From assembly GCF_030445035.2 (NCBI RefSeq), contig NC_080686.1, positions 781,931-845,930 of the forward strand: a DNA stretch of 64,000 nucleotides, read 5' to 3'. Source of the stretch: Dasypus novemcinctus. Its lineage: Eukaryota; Chordata; Mammalia; Cingulata; Dasypodidae. A program made the translations under genes and the position numbers. Below the pieces are notes generated by a model. It ran no database searches. It saw nothing but the letters and a program-made list of their open reading frames with translations, and was not told the origin of the DNA. Of the stretch, positions 1 through 11,470 are shown in pieces; the first letter of the stretch is position 1, and the number at the start of each line of letters is the position of its first letter.

Positions 1-150
1 GGGGGGCACCCCTGCATGGCAGGACCTCCTTGCATGTATCAGCACTGCACATGGGCCAGCTCCACATAGATCAAGGAGGCCCAAGGTTTGAACTGCTGAC
101 CTCCCATGTGGTAGATGGATGCCCTATCCATTGGACCAAGTCTACTTCCC
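1..150 (-). mobile_element. DAS-SINE, 5' (tRNA-like) part, cut by window edge
   Basis: This is the tRNA-derived head of a DAS-SINE read on the minus strand. The plus strand shows the typical run from 'cagcactgcacatgggccag' through a box-B-like 'ggtttgaac' to 'ttggaccaagtctacttcc'. The A-tail side lies outside the window. It sits inside an old minus-strand L1, next to the target-like sequence 'tatattcaacttcttt'. Assignment rests on strong similarity to the other full copies in this window. Confidence 0.85.
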
Positions 151-1165
151 TATATTCAACTTCTTTAGGAACTGCCAAGCAGTCCTCCACAGTGACTGTA
201 CCACTCTGTATTCCCACTGATGAATAAGTTTTCCTATCTCTCCACATCCTCTCCATGACTTTAGTTCTCTGTCTTTTTAATACTGGTCATTCTGATAGGT
301 GTGAAATGATACCTTATTGTAGTTTTGATTTTCATTTTCCTAATTATTAGTGATGTTGAGCATTTTTTCATATGTTTTTTTTTGCCATTTGTATTTCTTC
401 TTGGACACATGTCAATTCAAATCTTTTGCCCACTTTTTAATTGGGTCATTTGTCTTTTTATTGTTGAGTTGTAACATCTCTATATATCCTGGAGATTAAA
501 CCCTTATCAGACAAATGATTTCCAAATATTTTCTCCCATTAAGTCGGCTGCCTTTTCAGCCTTTTGACAAAGTTCTTTGAGGTGCAAAAGTGTTTAATGT
601 TGAGGAGGTCCTATTTATCTATGATTTCTTTTGTTGTGTGTGCTTTGGATGTAAGGTCCAAGAAACCACCACTGATCACTAGGTCTTGAAGATGTTTCCT
701 TACATTTTCTTCTAGTAGTCTTATTGTCCTGTCTTTTATATTTAGGTCTTTAATCCATTTTGAGTTGATTCTTGTATAGGGAGTGAGATAGGGGTCCTCT
801 TTCATTCTTTTGGTTATAGATTTCCAGTTCTCCCAGCACCATTTGTTGCTGAGACTGTTTTGTTTCATTAACATGGATTTGGTAGGTTTGTCAAAAACCA
901 TTTGGCCATAGAGATGGTGGTTTATTTCTGGAGTTTCAATTCTATTCCACTGATTGATGTGTCTACCTGTATGCCAGTATCATGCTGTTTGACAACTGTA
1001 GCTTTGTAATGTTTCAAGGTCAGGCAGAGTAATTCCTCCCTGTCTCTCTTCTTTTTTAGAATGCTTTTGGTTTCTCACATATACTTTCCCTTCCAATTGA
1101 ATTAGGTAATTGCCTTTTCTAGTTCTGTAAAGTAGGCTGTTGGAATTTTGATTGGTATTGAATGA
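151..1165 (-). mobile_element. Old L1 fragment, ORF2 C-terminal half
   Basis: The minus strand encodes L1 ORF2 C-terminal sequence, best seen at 611-901 ('LSNKWCWENWKSITKRMKED', then 'LTPYTRINSKWIKDLNIK'). Frames are broken by stops and shifts, so this is a dead relic. The 5' end is truncated near 1165, where homology stops and a plus-strand L1 tail begins. Confidence 0.85.
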
Positions 1166-1620
1166 ACAATGGACTAAAATTGACTCATTATTATTCTACT
1201 AAGACTTATTATTCTAGCAATTGAAGAGCTCTTTTCATTGATGTAAAGGCAGTGGCCACCAAAGGTTCTGAAGAGGGGAGAGGGAAGAATAGGTGGAATT
1301 TGGGGGCATTTTGGGGACATCGGTATTGTCCTACATGGCATTGCAGTGATGAATACAGGCCATTGTATATTTTGTCATAATCTACAAAATTATGCAGGAC
1401 AAAGTGTAACCTATGTTGTAAACTTTAGTGCATGGTTAGCAACAATTCTTCAGTATGGGTTCATCAACTTTAACAAATGTACCACACTAGTGAAGGATGC
1501 TGTTAATGTGGGAAAATATGGGAGGTGAACAGAGTGGGGCATATTGGAATTTCTTATATTTTTATGTAACATTTATGTAATCTAAAGCTTCTTTAAAAAC
1601 TAAAAAAAAAATTATAAAAA
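1166..1620 (+). mobile_element. L1 3' end fragment (plus orientation)
   Basis: The sequence matches the L1 3' UTR terminus seen elsewhere in the window: 'aaggcagtggccacc' near 1243, a 'gtgtaacctatgttgtaaac' stretch, 'gatgctgttaatgtggg', then 'cttatatttttatgtaacat' and an A-rich end at about 1602-1620. It is non-coding and 5'-truncated. It lies head-to-head with the minus-strand L1 on its left. Confidence 0.7.
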
Positions 1621-2170
1621 TAGTTCCTGTGCATAAAAAATGTTTCAGGTTTCTGTGGAATTAAGGAAATCTCACTAACATAGAATAATTGAATAATGTT
1701 GAAGATGACCTGACCTGAGTCTGAAAACACTGCTATGATATACTGAACACGGCTGTGTTCTGTCATGTGACAATGAATATGGGGAAGTAGGTCGAAACTT
1801 CTTCTCCTTTCTTCTCTGTTCACATAGTCATTTTACCATGTAACACTCTTTATCCAAAATCTATGCTAAGCAGCACTGCTTCTGAAACACAATTGGTTCC
1901 CTCTGAGTCAGGGCTTCAGTATGGCTTATGGCTCCTTGGCTTTAAGGCTGCACATGTGACAATCTGAGGCAGTCTAGTGAAACAGGGAATTGATAGTGGA
2001 TCTGGAACCTGGCAGAAAGCTGCCACCATTAAACACATGTCCTTCGGTGCCCCCAAAAGGGCTGCTGGAAGACCCTTGCTAGAAACTCCCATTCAGAACG
2101 AGATTTCCTCTGGAAGCCAGGAGAAGCCCCAGATATTCACCTCTTTGGCTGACTAATACAGCGGGTATGT
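1621..2170. other. No gene seen
   Basis: AT-rich to neutral sequence without a convincing exon, RNA gene or recognised repeat. Short open frames here have no recognisable protein content. Confidence 0.5.
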
Positions 2171-2860
2171 GCATGCTTACAGAAAGTACCAAGAAGGACT
2201 GCGGGTAGTGATGTGAACAGACATCTGCACACCTATGTTCATAGAGGCATTATCCAAACTTGCCAAAAGTTGGAAACAAACCCAGTATCTACCTACCCAT
2301 GAATGGCTAAGGAAACTGTGGTATATACACACGATGGAATATTATGCAGCTGCAAGGAGAAATGAAGTTATAAAATATTTGACAGCATGGAGGAACCTGG
2401 AGGACATGTTGAGTGTAGCATGCCAGACACAAAAGGACAAATACTGTATGATTGCATTACTATGAACCAAATACATTGTGTAACATATTATATGACTTGA
2501 AAAAAATTTGTGTATTCAGTATATTTGAGAAATGTATGCTTTTATTCAACTGTTTTCTTTTAACTATTGTTTATATTTTCAATTATTAAATGTACAAAAT
2601 AAAGTTAAAAAGATACTTCATGATTCCATTGATATAAAATGTAAATATAATTCAATTTATAAAGATGACCTCTGATTAGTGGTTATGGATGGCTAGGGAA
2701 GGCATGCTAAGGGGTGTGGAGTAATGAAATAATTCTAAAAGTTTTTGTGATGATGAATACACAACATTGGAATTATACTAAAAGCCACTGACTATGCACT
2801 TTAGATGTTATGGTATGTGAACATGTCTGAATAAAACGACTAAATAAATAAATAATTGTG
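2171..2860 (+). mobile_element. L1 3' ends (ORF2 C-terminus plus 3' UTR tails)
   Basis: At 2235-2465 the plus strand encodes the last part of L1 ORF2 ('[20 protein letters not shown]', then 'DKYCMIALL'), followed by a short AT-rich 3' UTR to about 2620. A second tail with 'gattagtggttatggatggc' and 'aataaaacgactaaataaat' follows to about 2855. Both are typical old L1 3' ends with polyadenylation-like AATAAA motifs. Not functional. Confidence 0.8.
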
Positions 2861-3085
2861 CTAGAATGGCCAGAAATAGCAGCTCTGTAAGGCAGGGGAA
2901 CAGAGAGAGTGAGGGATGAAGAAGTCTGTTTTTTGCTTATTCTTATTATTGAAATAATGATAACGCACTCCTAATGATGAAGTGATGCCCGCACAACTCC
3001 GATATACCAAATACCGTTGCTTGTATTCTTTGGATGTATTGTATGATTTATTAAGATGTACGAATAAAATAAATTTGGGAAATAA
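2861..3085 (+). mobile_element. L1-type 3' tail (degenerate)
   Basis: The stretch around 2985-3085 ('cacaactccgatataccaaa' ... 'gaataaaataaatttggg') resembles the terminal L1 3' UTR with an AATAAA signal. It ends where the CpG-rich region starts. Moderate confidence because it is short and diverged. Confidence 0.5.
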
Positions 3086-3099
3086 ATTTTCCCCAGAAC

Positions 3100-3960
3100 G
3101 CAGGCCAGGGGCCATCACTCCTCAGGCTCCTCAGAGGAGCCAGCCCCCAGCTCCGGGAGAAAGGAGCAGGGACGACAGCCTCGCTCGGGGCCGGGCTCGG
3201 CTGCGCCGGGTCAGAGGCCCCTCACACCGCGCTTCCAGCAGCTCCAAGCAGCCGGCCTCGGTGACCCACGCCCGGGCCCAGGCCGCCTCTGGTGCACTGT
3301 GGGTGGGGACACCCCCACTTGCGGGGAACCCCTGCCCACCAGTCAGGAGCCGCCCTCACGGCGTAGGGGGAGATCTCCCTCCTTAGCGCCAGTCGGACCG
3401 CGCGTCGATTGGCTGCTGGGCGCTGTCCGTCAGGGAGGTGGCCACGCCCCTTCGGGGGCGGAGTCGGGGAACCGGTCCAGACCTGATTGGCCCTGGGGCT
3501 CTCAGGCCCTCAAGTCCCGCCGGGCTCCTGTGCGGCGGCCCCTTTAACAGCTGACGGCGTTTGGGCGCGCGCCCCGCGGACCTGCTGCGCGCTCCCGCGG
3601 CACCCCTGCGAGCCCGAGGACAGGAGGGATGCGTTGTCGGGGCGCACGGGGCGCTGCGGGGAGCGCTCGCCCGCCCTTGGGAACCCCGTGTCCCGCCCGC
3701 GCAGCCGTAAGTCTGGGCCCCATGTGGCGTCGGGCGGGCGCAGGCGGGGCCCGTAGGCTCAGACGAGGGCGAGCGAGCCCCCTTGTTGCGTGAGGGGCGC
3801 CCGTCCCGCGCCCACGGAGGTCCTGCTGCTTCGCCTGCGGGGGGCGGGGTCCTTCGGGGCCGGGGGGGACCAGGCAGGGTGGGCCGTGTGGCGGCTGCTT
3901 CCGCGGGCGGCGCGGGCCGGGCAGTGGCCTTTCGGTGGTCCAGGCCCAGCGCGGTGGGCC
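3100..3960 (+). promoter_or_regulatory. CpG island, candidate housekeeping-type promoter
   Basis: This block is strongly G+C- and CpG-rich between AT-rich L1 remnants. It carries two GATTGG motifs (inverted CCAAT boxes, 3407-3412 and 3485-3490), CCACGCCCC at 3442-3450 and a GC box GGGGGCGGAG at 3454-3463, with no TATA box seen. This fits a CpG-island promoter. Plus-strand direction is inferred from a donor-like GTAAGT at 3707-3712 and the downstream exon candidate. It is not an LTR by any terminal repeat or target duplication I can find. Confidence 0.6.
3629..3706 (+). CDS. Candidate first coding exon, unidentified gene
   Basis: An ATG at 3629 opens 26 codons (MRCRGARGAAGSARPPLGTP...) that end exactly in phase 0 before GTAAGT at 3707-3712. 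It lies about 140 bp downstream of the second CCAAT box. The peptide is Arg/Ala/Pro-rich, as expected for any translated CpG island, so composition gives no support. The case rests on the donor match and on phase 0 agreement with the exon at 4751-4927. I do not recognise the protein; it could equally be a non-coding 5' exon. Confidence 0.3.
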
Positions 3961-3964
3961 TGGG

Positions 3965-4560
3965 GGGGGGGCCCACACTCCCCCCACGGACCCTCCTTCC
4001 CCACTTTCCCTACCCCCCCTACTTTCCCTACCCCCATGGTCCTTCCCCCCCACTGTTCCTCCCCTCAGGGGCCCTCTGCCCTCCATAGTCCCTTCCTGCC
4101 ACCGTCCCTCCTCCCCCGCATGGCCCCTCCTCCCCTGCATGGCCCCTCCTCCCCCAGTACCCCTACCTCCATGGTTCCTCCTCCCCCCAAACTGACCTGT
4201 CCCCAGTCTTGGTCCCTTCTCACCCCCCACAATCCCCCAACACGTTTCCTCCTCCTCTTTACAATTTTGGCCCCCACTGTCCCTCCTCCCCCATCCTTTG
4301 CCCCAGGGTCCCTCCCCCCACAGTCCCTCCTTCCCTCCTTGGTCCCTCCCCCATGGCCCCTCCCCCTCCTCCATCTCTTTCCTCCCCCTCCTCAGTCCCT
4401 TTCCTCCCCATCCCTCTTCCCCCCATGGCCCCTCCTCTGCCCACAGCCCCCCTCCCTCCCCACATGCCCCCTATTTCCCCGTTGTCCAACATGCAGCCCT
4501 GCCCCTTGCCCTCCCTGCCTACCCTCCCAGGTTCCAGGGGGCCTCCCCTTTCAGCTCTCC
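3965..4560. repeat. Polypyrimidine/polypurine low-complexity tract
   Basis: For nearly 600 bp the plus strand is almost entirely C and T, built from imperfect units such as 'catggcccctcctcccc' and 'ccctcctccc'. The long proline/serine-rich frames on plus and glycine/glutamate-rich frames on minus are products of this bias and not genes. It lies in what would be intron 1 of the candidate gene. Confidence 0.85.
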
Positions 4561-4750
4561 CTTCCCAGGCCCTCCACTTCACATTTGCCTCCAGGCCCAG
4601 GCTGCTACTCTTTCTTCTCCCCTGGATAGGGCCAGCTGGTGCCTGTCCACAGCGTGACTTTTACAGGGGAACTGATCTGCTCCCTGGGGAGGGGCCCTGG
4701 GAAGGCCCGGGGGGCGGGGAGCAGGGCTGACACCCGGTGTGTGCCCTCAG

Positions 4751-4927
4751 GGAGCACAAGGAATGGGGCCCTCTCCTGGGAGGGGCCTGGGGGCAGGTTT
4801 CTGCCCAGCCCGGGAGTTTTGCAGGGACCTCAACAGTTTACAACTAAAAGTGTGTATCCAACCCAGAGGTCTGTGGGTGGCGCTCTTCCTCATCATAGGC
4901 TTTTGCATTCTTTGGATCCAAGCCCTG
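4751..4927 (+). CDS. Candidate exon 2 with one membrane segment, unidentified gene
   Basis: The block follows an acceptor-like 'tgtgtgccctcag' ending at 4750 and stops before GTGAGC at 4928. It is exactly 59 codons, phase 0 at both ends, in frame with the exon ending at 3706. It encodes a Gly/Pro-rich start with an internal Met at 4763, then a hydrophobic helix (WVALFLIIGFCILWIQAL, about codons 42-59) preceded by Arg. This looks like a signal anchor of a type II membrane protein, such as a Golgi enzyme or receptor. An alternative acceptor is GCAG at 4821-4824. The protein is not recognised and no later exons were found. Confidence 0.4.
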
Positions 4928-5858
4928 GTGAGCCACTTGAGACTTTCATTTTCTCTCTTCCTCCCGTTTTACTCCTTTCTGCTTTCCGGGAGTACACACG
5001 GCAGGCGAGGTCTGTGGTCTAGGAGCCGGCTCCCATCGCACCCCTCCTGGCTGTGCTGCCCTGGACGCCCTGGGACAGCCTGAGCCAGGACCTTCCTCAG
5101 AGCTCCCCATGGCCCCAGGGAGGCTTTTCCTTTTGGTAGTGGTTAAAGCTTTTCTTAAAACTTTGATTTGTTGGAGTAATGCTGGGTGGAAATGGTTTGT
5201 GTGTCTTGCTAAGATGCTAGCTTGCGAGGGCCGGAGGAGGTTGGCTGGCCAACAGGGGCCACCGGATTTGGGTGCCTGCTAGGGTGCACTGCACAGAGTT
5301 GGAAAGGGCACCTACTAGGGGCTGCTGAGGGAGCCCAGGGCTGTGCTGAGCATTTCAGGAGCTCCAGGGCACCTCTGCTTGGCAGAGGGAGTGACCCAGG
5401 TGCCTTGGGGACACCATTCTAGCCCTGCTGTGTCTGCCAAGAGCCGCCACCCAGCTGACCTTAAAGGAGCCGGCTGCAGAGGAAGCCTCTGCGCTTACTG
5501 TTCTCAGCCTCTTAGAAGAGTTGGTTCCATTCCAGGGAAGCAGTTCAGAGCTGGGGAGCAGCTGCTCTAGTTAAGACAGATGTGCTGGACCTCCTCACCC
5601 CCACCCCCTTCTTTTGACCCCTGCGCTTCCCCCTGAGCTTCTGAAGGTGGTTTTCACATGATTGCCACCCTGGAAGGGGGAAAGCCAGGCAGAGCTGCTG
5701 GGCACAGATGACTGTGCCATTCTCCTAATGCACTGTCATTCAGCCGATCCTAAGTGTGACGAGGAGGAATACAATGTTGCTCAGTGGAAAAATCTGGGGA
5801 GGTTTTATACTAAAACCTTAACAATGAAATCTTTGGATGAGGATTAGAAGAATTTTTC
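4928..5858 (+). other. Non-repetitive sequence after candidate exon 2
   Basis: Moderately GC-rich, with no recognised repeat. A 61-codon open frame at 5662-5847 ends in an acidic stretch (KCDEEEYNVAQWKNLG) but matches nothing I know and lacks a convincing acceptor. This could be intron of the candidate gene. No firm feature. Confidence 0.4.
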
Positions 5859-6540
5859 TTTTTTTTAAAACTAATTTTATTGATACATGCTTATATGTTT
5901 TTAACAAATCAACTTTATTGGTATACATTAATAAAACAACAATTCATTTAAAGTGTACAACCAAAAAAAGTGCACAACCAGTGGTATTTGGTATAATCAC
6001 ATAGTTGTGTATTCATTACCTCAACCATCATTAGAACATTTTCATTATTTGAGTAATAAATAAAAATTAATAAGGAAATTCCTCACCCCTTGATCTCTTT
6101 GTTTCCCCTGCTGAACCGCTGCTATTTTTTTTTGCTGTTCTTACACAATTATTTACTTAAGTTTTACTGAGATATATTCATATACCATACAACCTATCTG
6201 AAGTGTATAATCAGTGGCTTTTAGTATTATCACAATATTATGCATTTCTCATCATCAAAAATTTTAGAACATTTTCAGTACTCTAGAAAAAACGCACACC
6301 CCTTAGCAGTCCTCCCCAGCCCTACATAACTACTAATTGAACTTCAACTTTATAAATTGATTTACATTTACCTTTTATATAAATGGGATCACACAATTTG
6401 TAGTATTTTGTGTCAGGCTTCTTCACTTAGCATAAGTGATATTGTTACCATCTTTGGTTAACATACATTTGTTCAATTTCAAAGAAAACAGGCATATATG
6501 CAACTTTATCCATATTCATATATTTCACACACGATTTTAT
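5859..6540 (-). mobile_element. Old L1-type 3' ends, two adjoining pieces (minus)
   Basis: Two consecutive segments (about 5860-6130 and 6140-6540) each carry the reverse complement of the common mammalian L1 3' region: 'aagtgtacaaccaaaaaaag', 'ttttagtattatcacaatat', 'attttagaacattttcagta'. They are diverged and contain no ORF. Confidence 0.65.
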
Positions 6541-6699
6541 TATGCTAAAAAAAGCTTGTTTTCTATATCTTTTTTTGGTACTTATTTTTCTTGAGTAAAG
6601 GATCACTCTTTTTTTTGTGACTAAGTTCTTTTAATACAATATTTTCAATATATGATACATCTATGCTGTAGCATTATCAGTACTGGGATCACATTTTAA

Positions 6700-7725
6700 A
6701 GTCTCTGATTTTTCAACTCTTCAGTGTAACCTCACTTTTTTTTTAACTTTATACATTTTAATAATTGAATATGTAAATAATAATTTAAAAAAAAGGAAAA
6801 CACTGTTGGATAAAGATAACCATTTCTCAAATAAATGTACTGGATACATATTAATTTTTTTGAATCAAACAATATGTTACACAATATATTTGGTTCATAG
6901 TCACACAATCATACAGTATTTGTCCTTTTGTGTCTGGCTTGCTTCACTCAACATAATGTCCTCTAGATTCATGCTTGTCATATGCTTTATGGTTTCACTT
7001 CTTACAGCTATGTAATATTCCATTATGTGAATATACCACAATTTATTTACCCATTCATCAGTTGATGGACGCTTGGGTTTTTTCCAACTTTTGGAATCGC
7101 GAATACTGCTGTAGTGAACTTTGGTGTGCAGATGTCTGTTGGTGTTAGTGCTTTTAGTTTTTTCTGGATATATACCTAGTAGTGATATTGCAGGGTCATG
7201 TAGCAAGTTTATATTCAACTTCTTTTTTTTTTTTAAGATTTATTTATTTATTTAATTCCCCCCCCCCCCCGGTTGTCTGTTCTTGGTGTCTATTTGCTGC
7301 GTCTTGTTTCTTTGTCCGCTTCTGTTGTCGTCAGTGGCACGGGAAGTGTGGGCGGTGCCATTCCTGGGCAGGCTGCTCTTTCTTTTCATGCTGGGCGGCT
7401 TTCCTCACGGGCACACTCCTTGCGCGTGGGGCTCCCCCATGCGGGGGACACCCTTGCGTGGCACGGCACTCCTTGCGTGCATCAGCATTGCACATGGCCA
7501 GTTCCACACGGGTCAAGGAGGCCCGGGGTTTGAACCGTGGACCTCCCATATGGTAGACGGACGCCCTAACCACTGGGCCAAAGTCCGTTTCCCATCAACT
7601 TCTTTAGGAACCGCCAAATGGTCCTCCATAGGGGCTGTACCATTCTGCATTCCCACCAACAGTGAAAAACCAACTGTTCATTTCTCTCTACATCCTGTCC
7701 AGCAATTGTGGTTTTCTATTTGTGG
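6700..7725 (-). mobile_element. Old L1 3' end with ORF2 C-terminus (minus), split by a SINE
   Basis: At 6901-7218 the minus strand encodes the L1 ORF2 C-terminus (WVNKLWYIHIMEYYIAVRSE, then DKYCMIV). A DAS-SINE interrupts it at 7226-7594, after which the L1 resumes ('aacttctttaggaaccgcc') and is truncated near 7725. Confidence 0.85.
7226..7594 (-). mobile_element. DAS-SINE, full length
   Basis: A T-run followed by 'aagatttatttatttattta' marks the 3' end (on minus), then the DAS body, then the tRNA-like head ending 'cactgggccaaagtccgttt'. The box-B-like motif appears as 'ggtttgaaccg'. It is flanked by an 11-bp target duplication TCAACTTCTTT (7215-7225 and 7595-7605) within the L1, so it is a bona fide L1-mediated insertion. 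Confidence 0.95.
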
Positions 7726-8425
7726 CAGGGGGTGATCATTTGTATGGGGTGTCAGTGATGGGGAATAAATAGGAGGAGGCTCACCTGGGCATACATAAAA
7801 GGCATATAAATGTGTTCAGATGTTCATGGGGCATTGCCATGGTGGGTGGAGACTCACATAATTGAAGGAATATCCAAGTCCCATCCTGGGGAGCTCTGCC
7901 ACATTCTCTAATAGGTCAGCAAGAATCCCCCAAATACAGGGGCAATGACTAGTGAAAGAGGATGGCCTACTTATGGGTCTTTGATATTGATGACTATAAG
8001 AACCTTTACTCTTAAGTTGAAACCTAGCCTTGTACTATAGGGTGCTAAGAGTTGCCTTCTGGGAGCTTCCTTTTTGCTCAAATGTGGCCTCTCTCTAAGC
8101 CAAACAGTGTATAAATACATTATTTTCCCCCAGTGTAGGACGTGAATCCTGGGGATGAGCCTGTCTGGCACCAAGGGATTATTACCAAGCACCAACTAGC
8201 AATGCAACTGGGAAAAGCCCTTGACCAAAAGGGGGGAAAGGTCAAGACAAAAGAGTTTATAAAGCTAAGAAACTTCAAAGTGAGTTTCTGCACATCTCAG
8301 CAGGATCTTATTGACTGCCAAAGTAGGTACTATCCCAAATTTCAGGGCTCCTGAGGGTTCTGGAGATATCCAGACACTATAGTCATCATTAGAGCAGTTT
8401 CATTATCTCAGGGATAATAATAAAA
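7726..8425 (+). mobile_element. L1-type 3' UTR module (plus)
   Basis: The block includes 'tttgctcaaatgtggcctct', 'gtgtaggacgtgaatcctgg', 'gatgagcctgtctggcacca' and 'cttgaccaaaagggg', words typical of the long 3' UTR of mammalian L1s. Reverse-complement versions occur in the L1 3' UTRs near 13.0, 34.9 and 48.0 kb. No coding content. Confidence 0.6.
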
Positions 8426-8429
8426 AGCA

Positions 8430-11400
8430 AACAAATAAAATCTACCACCCCTCAATCTTCCTGTGCTTTCTTTGTTGTCCACAGCTCCCTTTTCTGGCTT
8501 ATTTTGCACAAATACTTTTTTCTTTCATCTACAAATTGATTTCTATTTATATTTTATATAAATGGAATCATACACTATATTACATAATACTTTAGTTCAT
8601 TGTAATGCAATTTTCCTGTATTTGTCCTTTTCTGTCTGGCTTGCTTCACTCAACTTACTGTCCTCCAGGTTCATCAATGTTGTCAATGTTATGACTTCAT
8701 TTCTTCTTACAGATGCATAATGTTCCATTATGTGAATATACCACAGTTCAGTTATCCATTTATCAGTTGATGGACACCTAGGTTGTTTCCAGCTTCTGGC
8801 AATTGTGAATAATGCCACTATGAACATAGATGTGCAGATGTCTCTTCATGTCACTGCTCTCACAGCTCTCAATTCTTCTGTGTATATACCCCATAGTGGT
8901 ATTGCCAGGTCATGTGGGAAATCTATATTCAACTTCTTTAGGAACTGCTGAACTCCACAGTGGCTCTACATTCTGCATTACCAACAACAGTGAATAAGTG
9001 TTCCTATCCACATTCTTTCCAACATTTAGTTCTCTGACATTGAATACTTTTTCATATGTTTTTTGCCACTTGTATTTCTTCTTTGAACAAATGTCTATTC
9101 ATGTCTTTGGCCCATTTTTAATTGGGTCATTTGTCTTTATATTGTTGAGTTGTAACATCTCTTTATATATCATGGATATTAAACCCTTATCAAATATGTG
9201 ATTTCTGATTATTTTCTCCCATTGAGTTGGCTGCCTTTTCACCCTTTTGACAAAGTCTTGTGAGAAGCAAAAGTATTTAATTTTGAGTAGTTCTGAATTA
9301 TCTGTTTTTTCTTTTGTTGTGTGTACTTTGGGTGTAAGGTCCAAGAAATCACCATGTACCATGAAGTCTTTAAGATATTTCCCTACATTTTCTTCTGTCG
9401 TTTTATAGCCCTGCCTTTTATATTTAGGTCTTTGATCCATTTTGAGTTGATTCTTGTATAGGGAATGAGATAGGGGTCCCTTTCATTCTTTTGGTTATAG
9501 ATATGCAGCTCTCCCTGTACAATTTGTTGAAGAATCTGTTTTTTTCCTGTTAACATGGACTTAGTAGATATGTCAAAAACTAGTTGACCATAGAGGTAAG
9601 GGTTTATTTCTAGACTTTCAATTCTATTCCACTGTTCAATGTGTCTCTCTTTATGCCAGTACCATGTTGTTTTGACCACTGTAGCTTTGTAATATGTCTG
9701 GAGATCAGACAGTGAAATTCCTCCTATATTATGCTATAGTATAGTATAGTATACTATACTTTTTTAGAATACTTTTGGCTATTCAGGGGTACTTTCCCTT
9801 CCAAGTGAATTTGGTAACTGCCTTTTCTATTAATGTGAAGTAAGCTGTTGGAATTTTGATTGGTATTGCATTGGATCTTTAAATCAGTTAGGTTAGGATT
9901 GACATCTTCATAATAGTCTTCCAATCCATGAACACGGAATATCTTTCCATTTGTTTAAGTCTTTCTAACATTTCTTTTAGTGTTGTTTTGTAGTTTTCTG
10001 CTTATAGGTCCTGTACTTCTTTGGTTAAATAGATTTCTAGGTGTTTTAGTCATTTTGTTGCTATTGTTAGTGGAATTTCCCCCCAATTTCCTCTTCAGAT
10101 TATGCAGTACTAATGTACAAAAACATTACAGATTTCTGCATATTGATCTTGTATCCTGCCACTTTGCTGAACTCTTTAGCTCAAGTAGCTTTGCTTTGTA
10201 GACATTTCTGAATTTTCTAAAAATAGGATCATGTCATCCACAAATAGAGCTTTCCTTCCTCTTTTTCCTATTTGAATGCATTTACTGTATTCTTTTTCTT
10301 GCTCTAGCTAGAGCTAGTACAATGTTAAATACCAAGGTTGCTAGTGGGCATCTTGTCTTGTTCCTGATCTTAGAGGGAAAGCCTTCAACCTTTCCCCACT
10401 AAGATGTTGGTTGTGTGGTTTTCATATATACTTTTTATCATATTGAGGAATTTTCCTCCTATTCATATCTTTTGAAATGTTTTTATCAAGAAAGGATGCC
10501 AGATTTTGTCAGATGCTTTTTCCAATTTTTTATGATTTTTTTTTTTTTTGATTTAGATGATCATGTGTTTTTTCCTTTCAGTTTGGTAATGTGGTTGATT
10601 TTCTTATGTTGAATGAGCCTTGCCTACCAGGAATAAATCCCACTTGGTTGTAATGTACAAGTCTATTGAGATGCTCCTGAATTCTATTTACAAATACTTT
10701 GTTGAGGATTCTTGCATCTATGTTTAATAGAGAAATTGGTCTATAATTTTCTTTCCTCGTGGTGTCTTTATTTGGCTTTGATTTTACAGTGATGTTGGTT
10801 TCATAAAAAGTGTTGGGTAATTTTCTCTCTTGAATTTTTTGAAAGAATTTGAACAGGATTGGTGTTAATTCTTTTTGAAATGTTTGGTAGAATTCACCTG
10901 TAAAGCCATCTGGTCCTGGACTTTTTTTGATGGGAAGTTTTTGATGATGGATTTAATGTCTTTAAGTGTGAGTGGTTTGTTAAGTTCTTGCATTTCTTAT
11001 AGTGTCAGTGTAAGTTGTTTGTGCATTTCTAGGAATCTGCCCATTTCATCTAGGTTGTCTAGTTTGTTGACATACAGTTTCTCATAATATCCTCTTAGGA
11101 TCCTTTTTATTTCTGTGGGGTCAGTCATAGTTCTTCCCTTTTTTTCAGATTGTATTTATTTGCCTCTTCTCTTTTCTCTGTTAATCTTAGTAGGGGTTTG
11201 TAAATTTTACCTATCTTCTCAAAGAACCAGCTTTTGATTTTGATTTTCTCTAAAGTTCTTTTTTCTTTTCAATTTCATTTATTTCTACTTCACTCTTTGT
11301 TATTTCTTCTGCTTGCTTTGAGGATTGGTTTGTTGTTCTTTTTCTAGTTTGTCTTGTTGCTCAGTTAAATCTTTTCATTTAGCTCTTTTTTCACTTTTAA

Positions 11401-11463
11401 TATGGGCATTTAGGGTTTTAAGTTTCCCTCTCAAGACTGCCTTTGCTGTATCTCATAAGTTTT
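8430..11463 (-). mobile_element. Old L1, ORF2 3' half, left part of a split element
   Basis: The minus strand encodes L1 ORF2 from the C-terminus (8597-8827, LWYIHIMEHYASVRRNE) up through the reverse transcriptase region near 10.9 kb. Frames are broken. At 11454-11463 the sequence CATAAGTTTT is duplicated at 22690-22699, where ORF2 continues. A younger full-length L1 therefore split it. It is the host element for the whole nest up to about 25150. Confidence 0.9.
11454..11463. repeat. Target-site duplication, left copy (L1 at 11464-22689)
   Basis: CATAAGTTTT, identical to 22690-22699. It joins the two halves of the old L1 ORF2 when the insert is removed. Confidence 0.9.
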
Positions 11464-11470
11464 TTTTTTT

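Noticed and set aside
3790..4629. 279-codon Pro/Ser-rich frame on plus and 276-codon Gly/Glu-rich frame on minus
   Set aside because: Both are consequences of the polypyrimidine tract and CpG island; no domain, no sensible initiation.
9734..9761. Repeated 'tatag/tatac' run that looks like a hairpin
   Set aside because: Short simple repeat inside a decayed L1; no sign of function.
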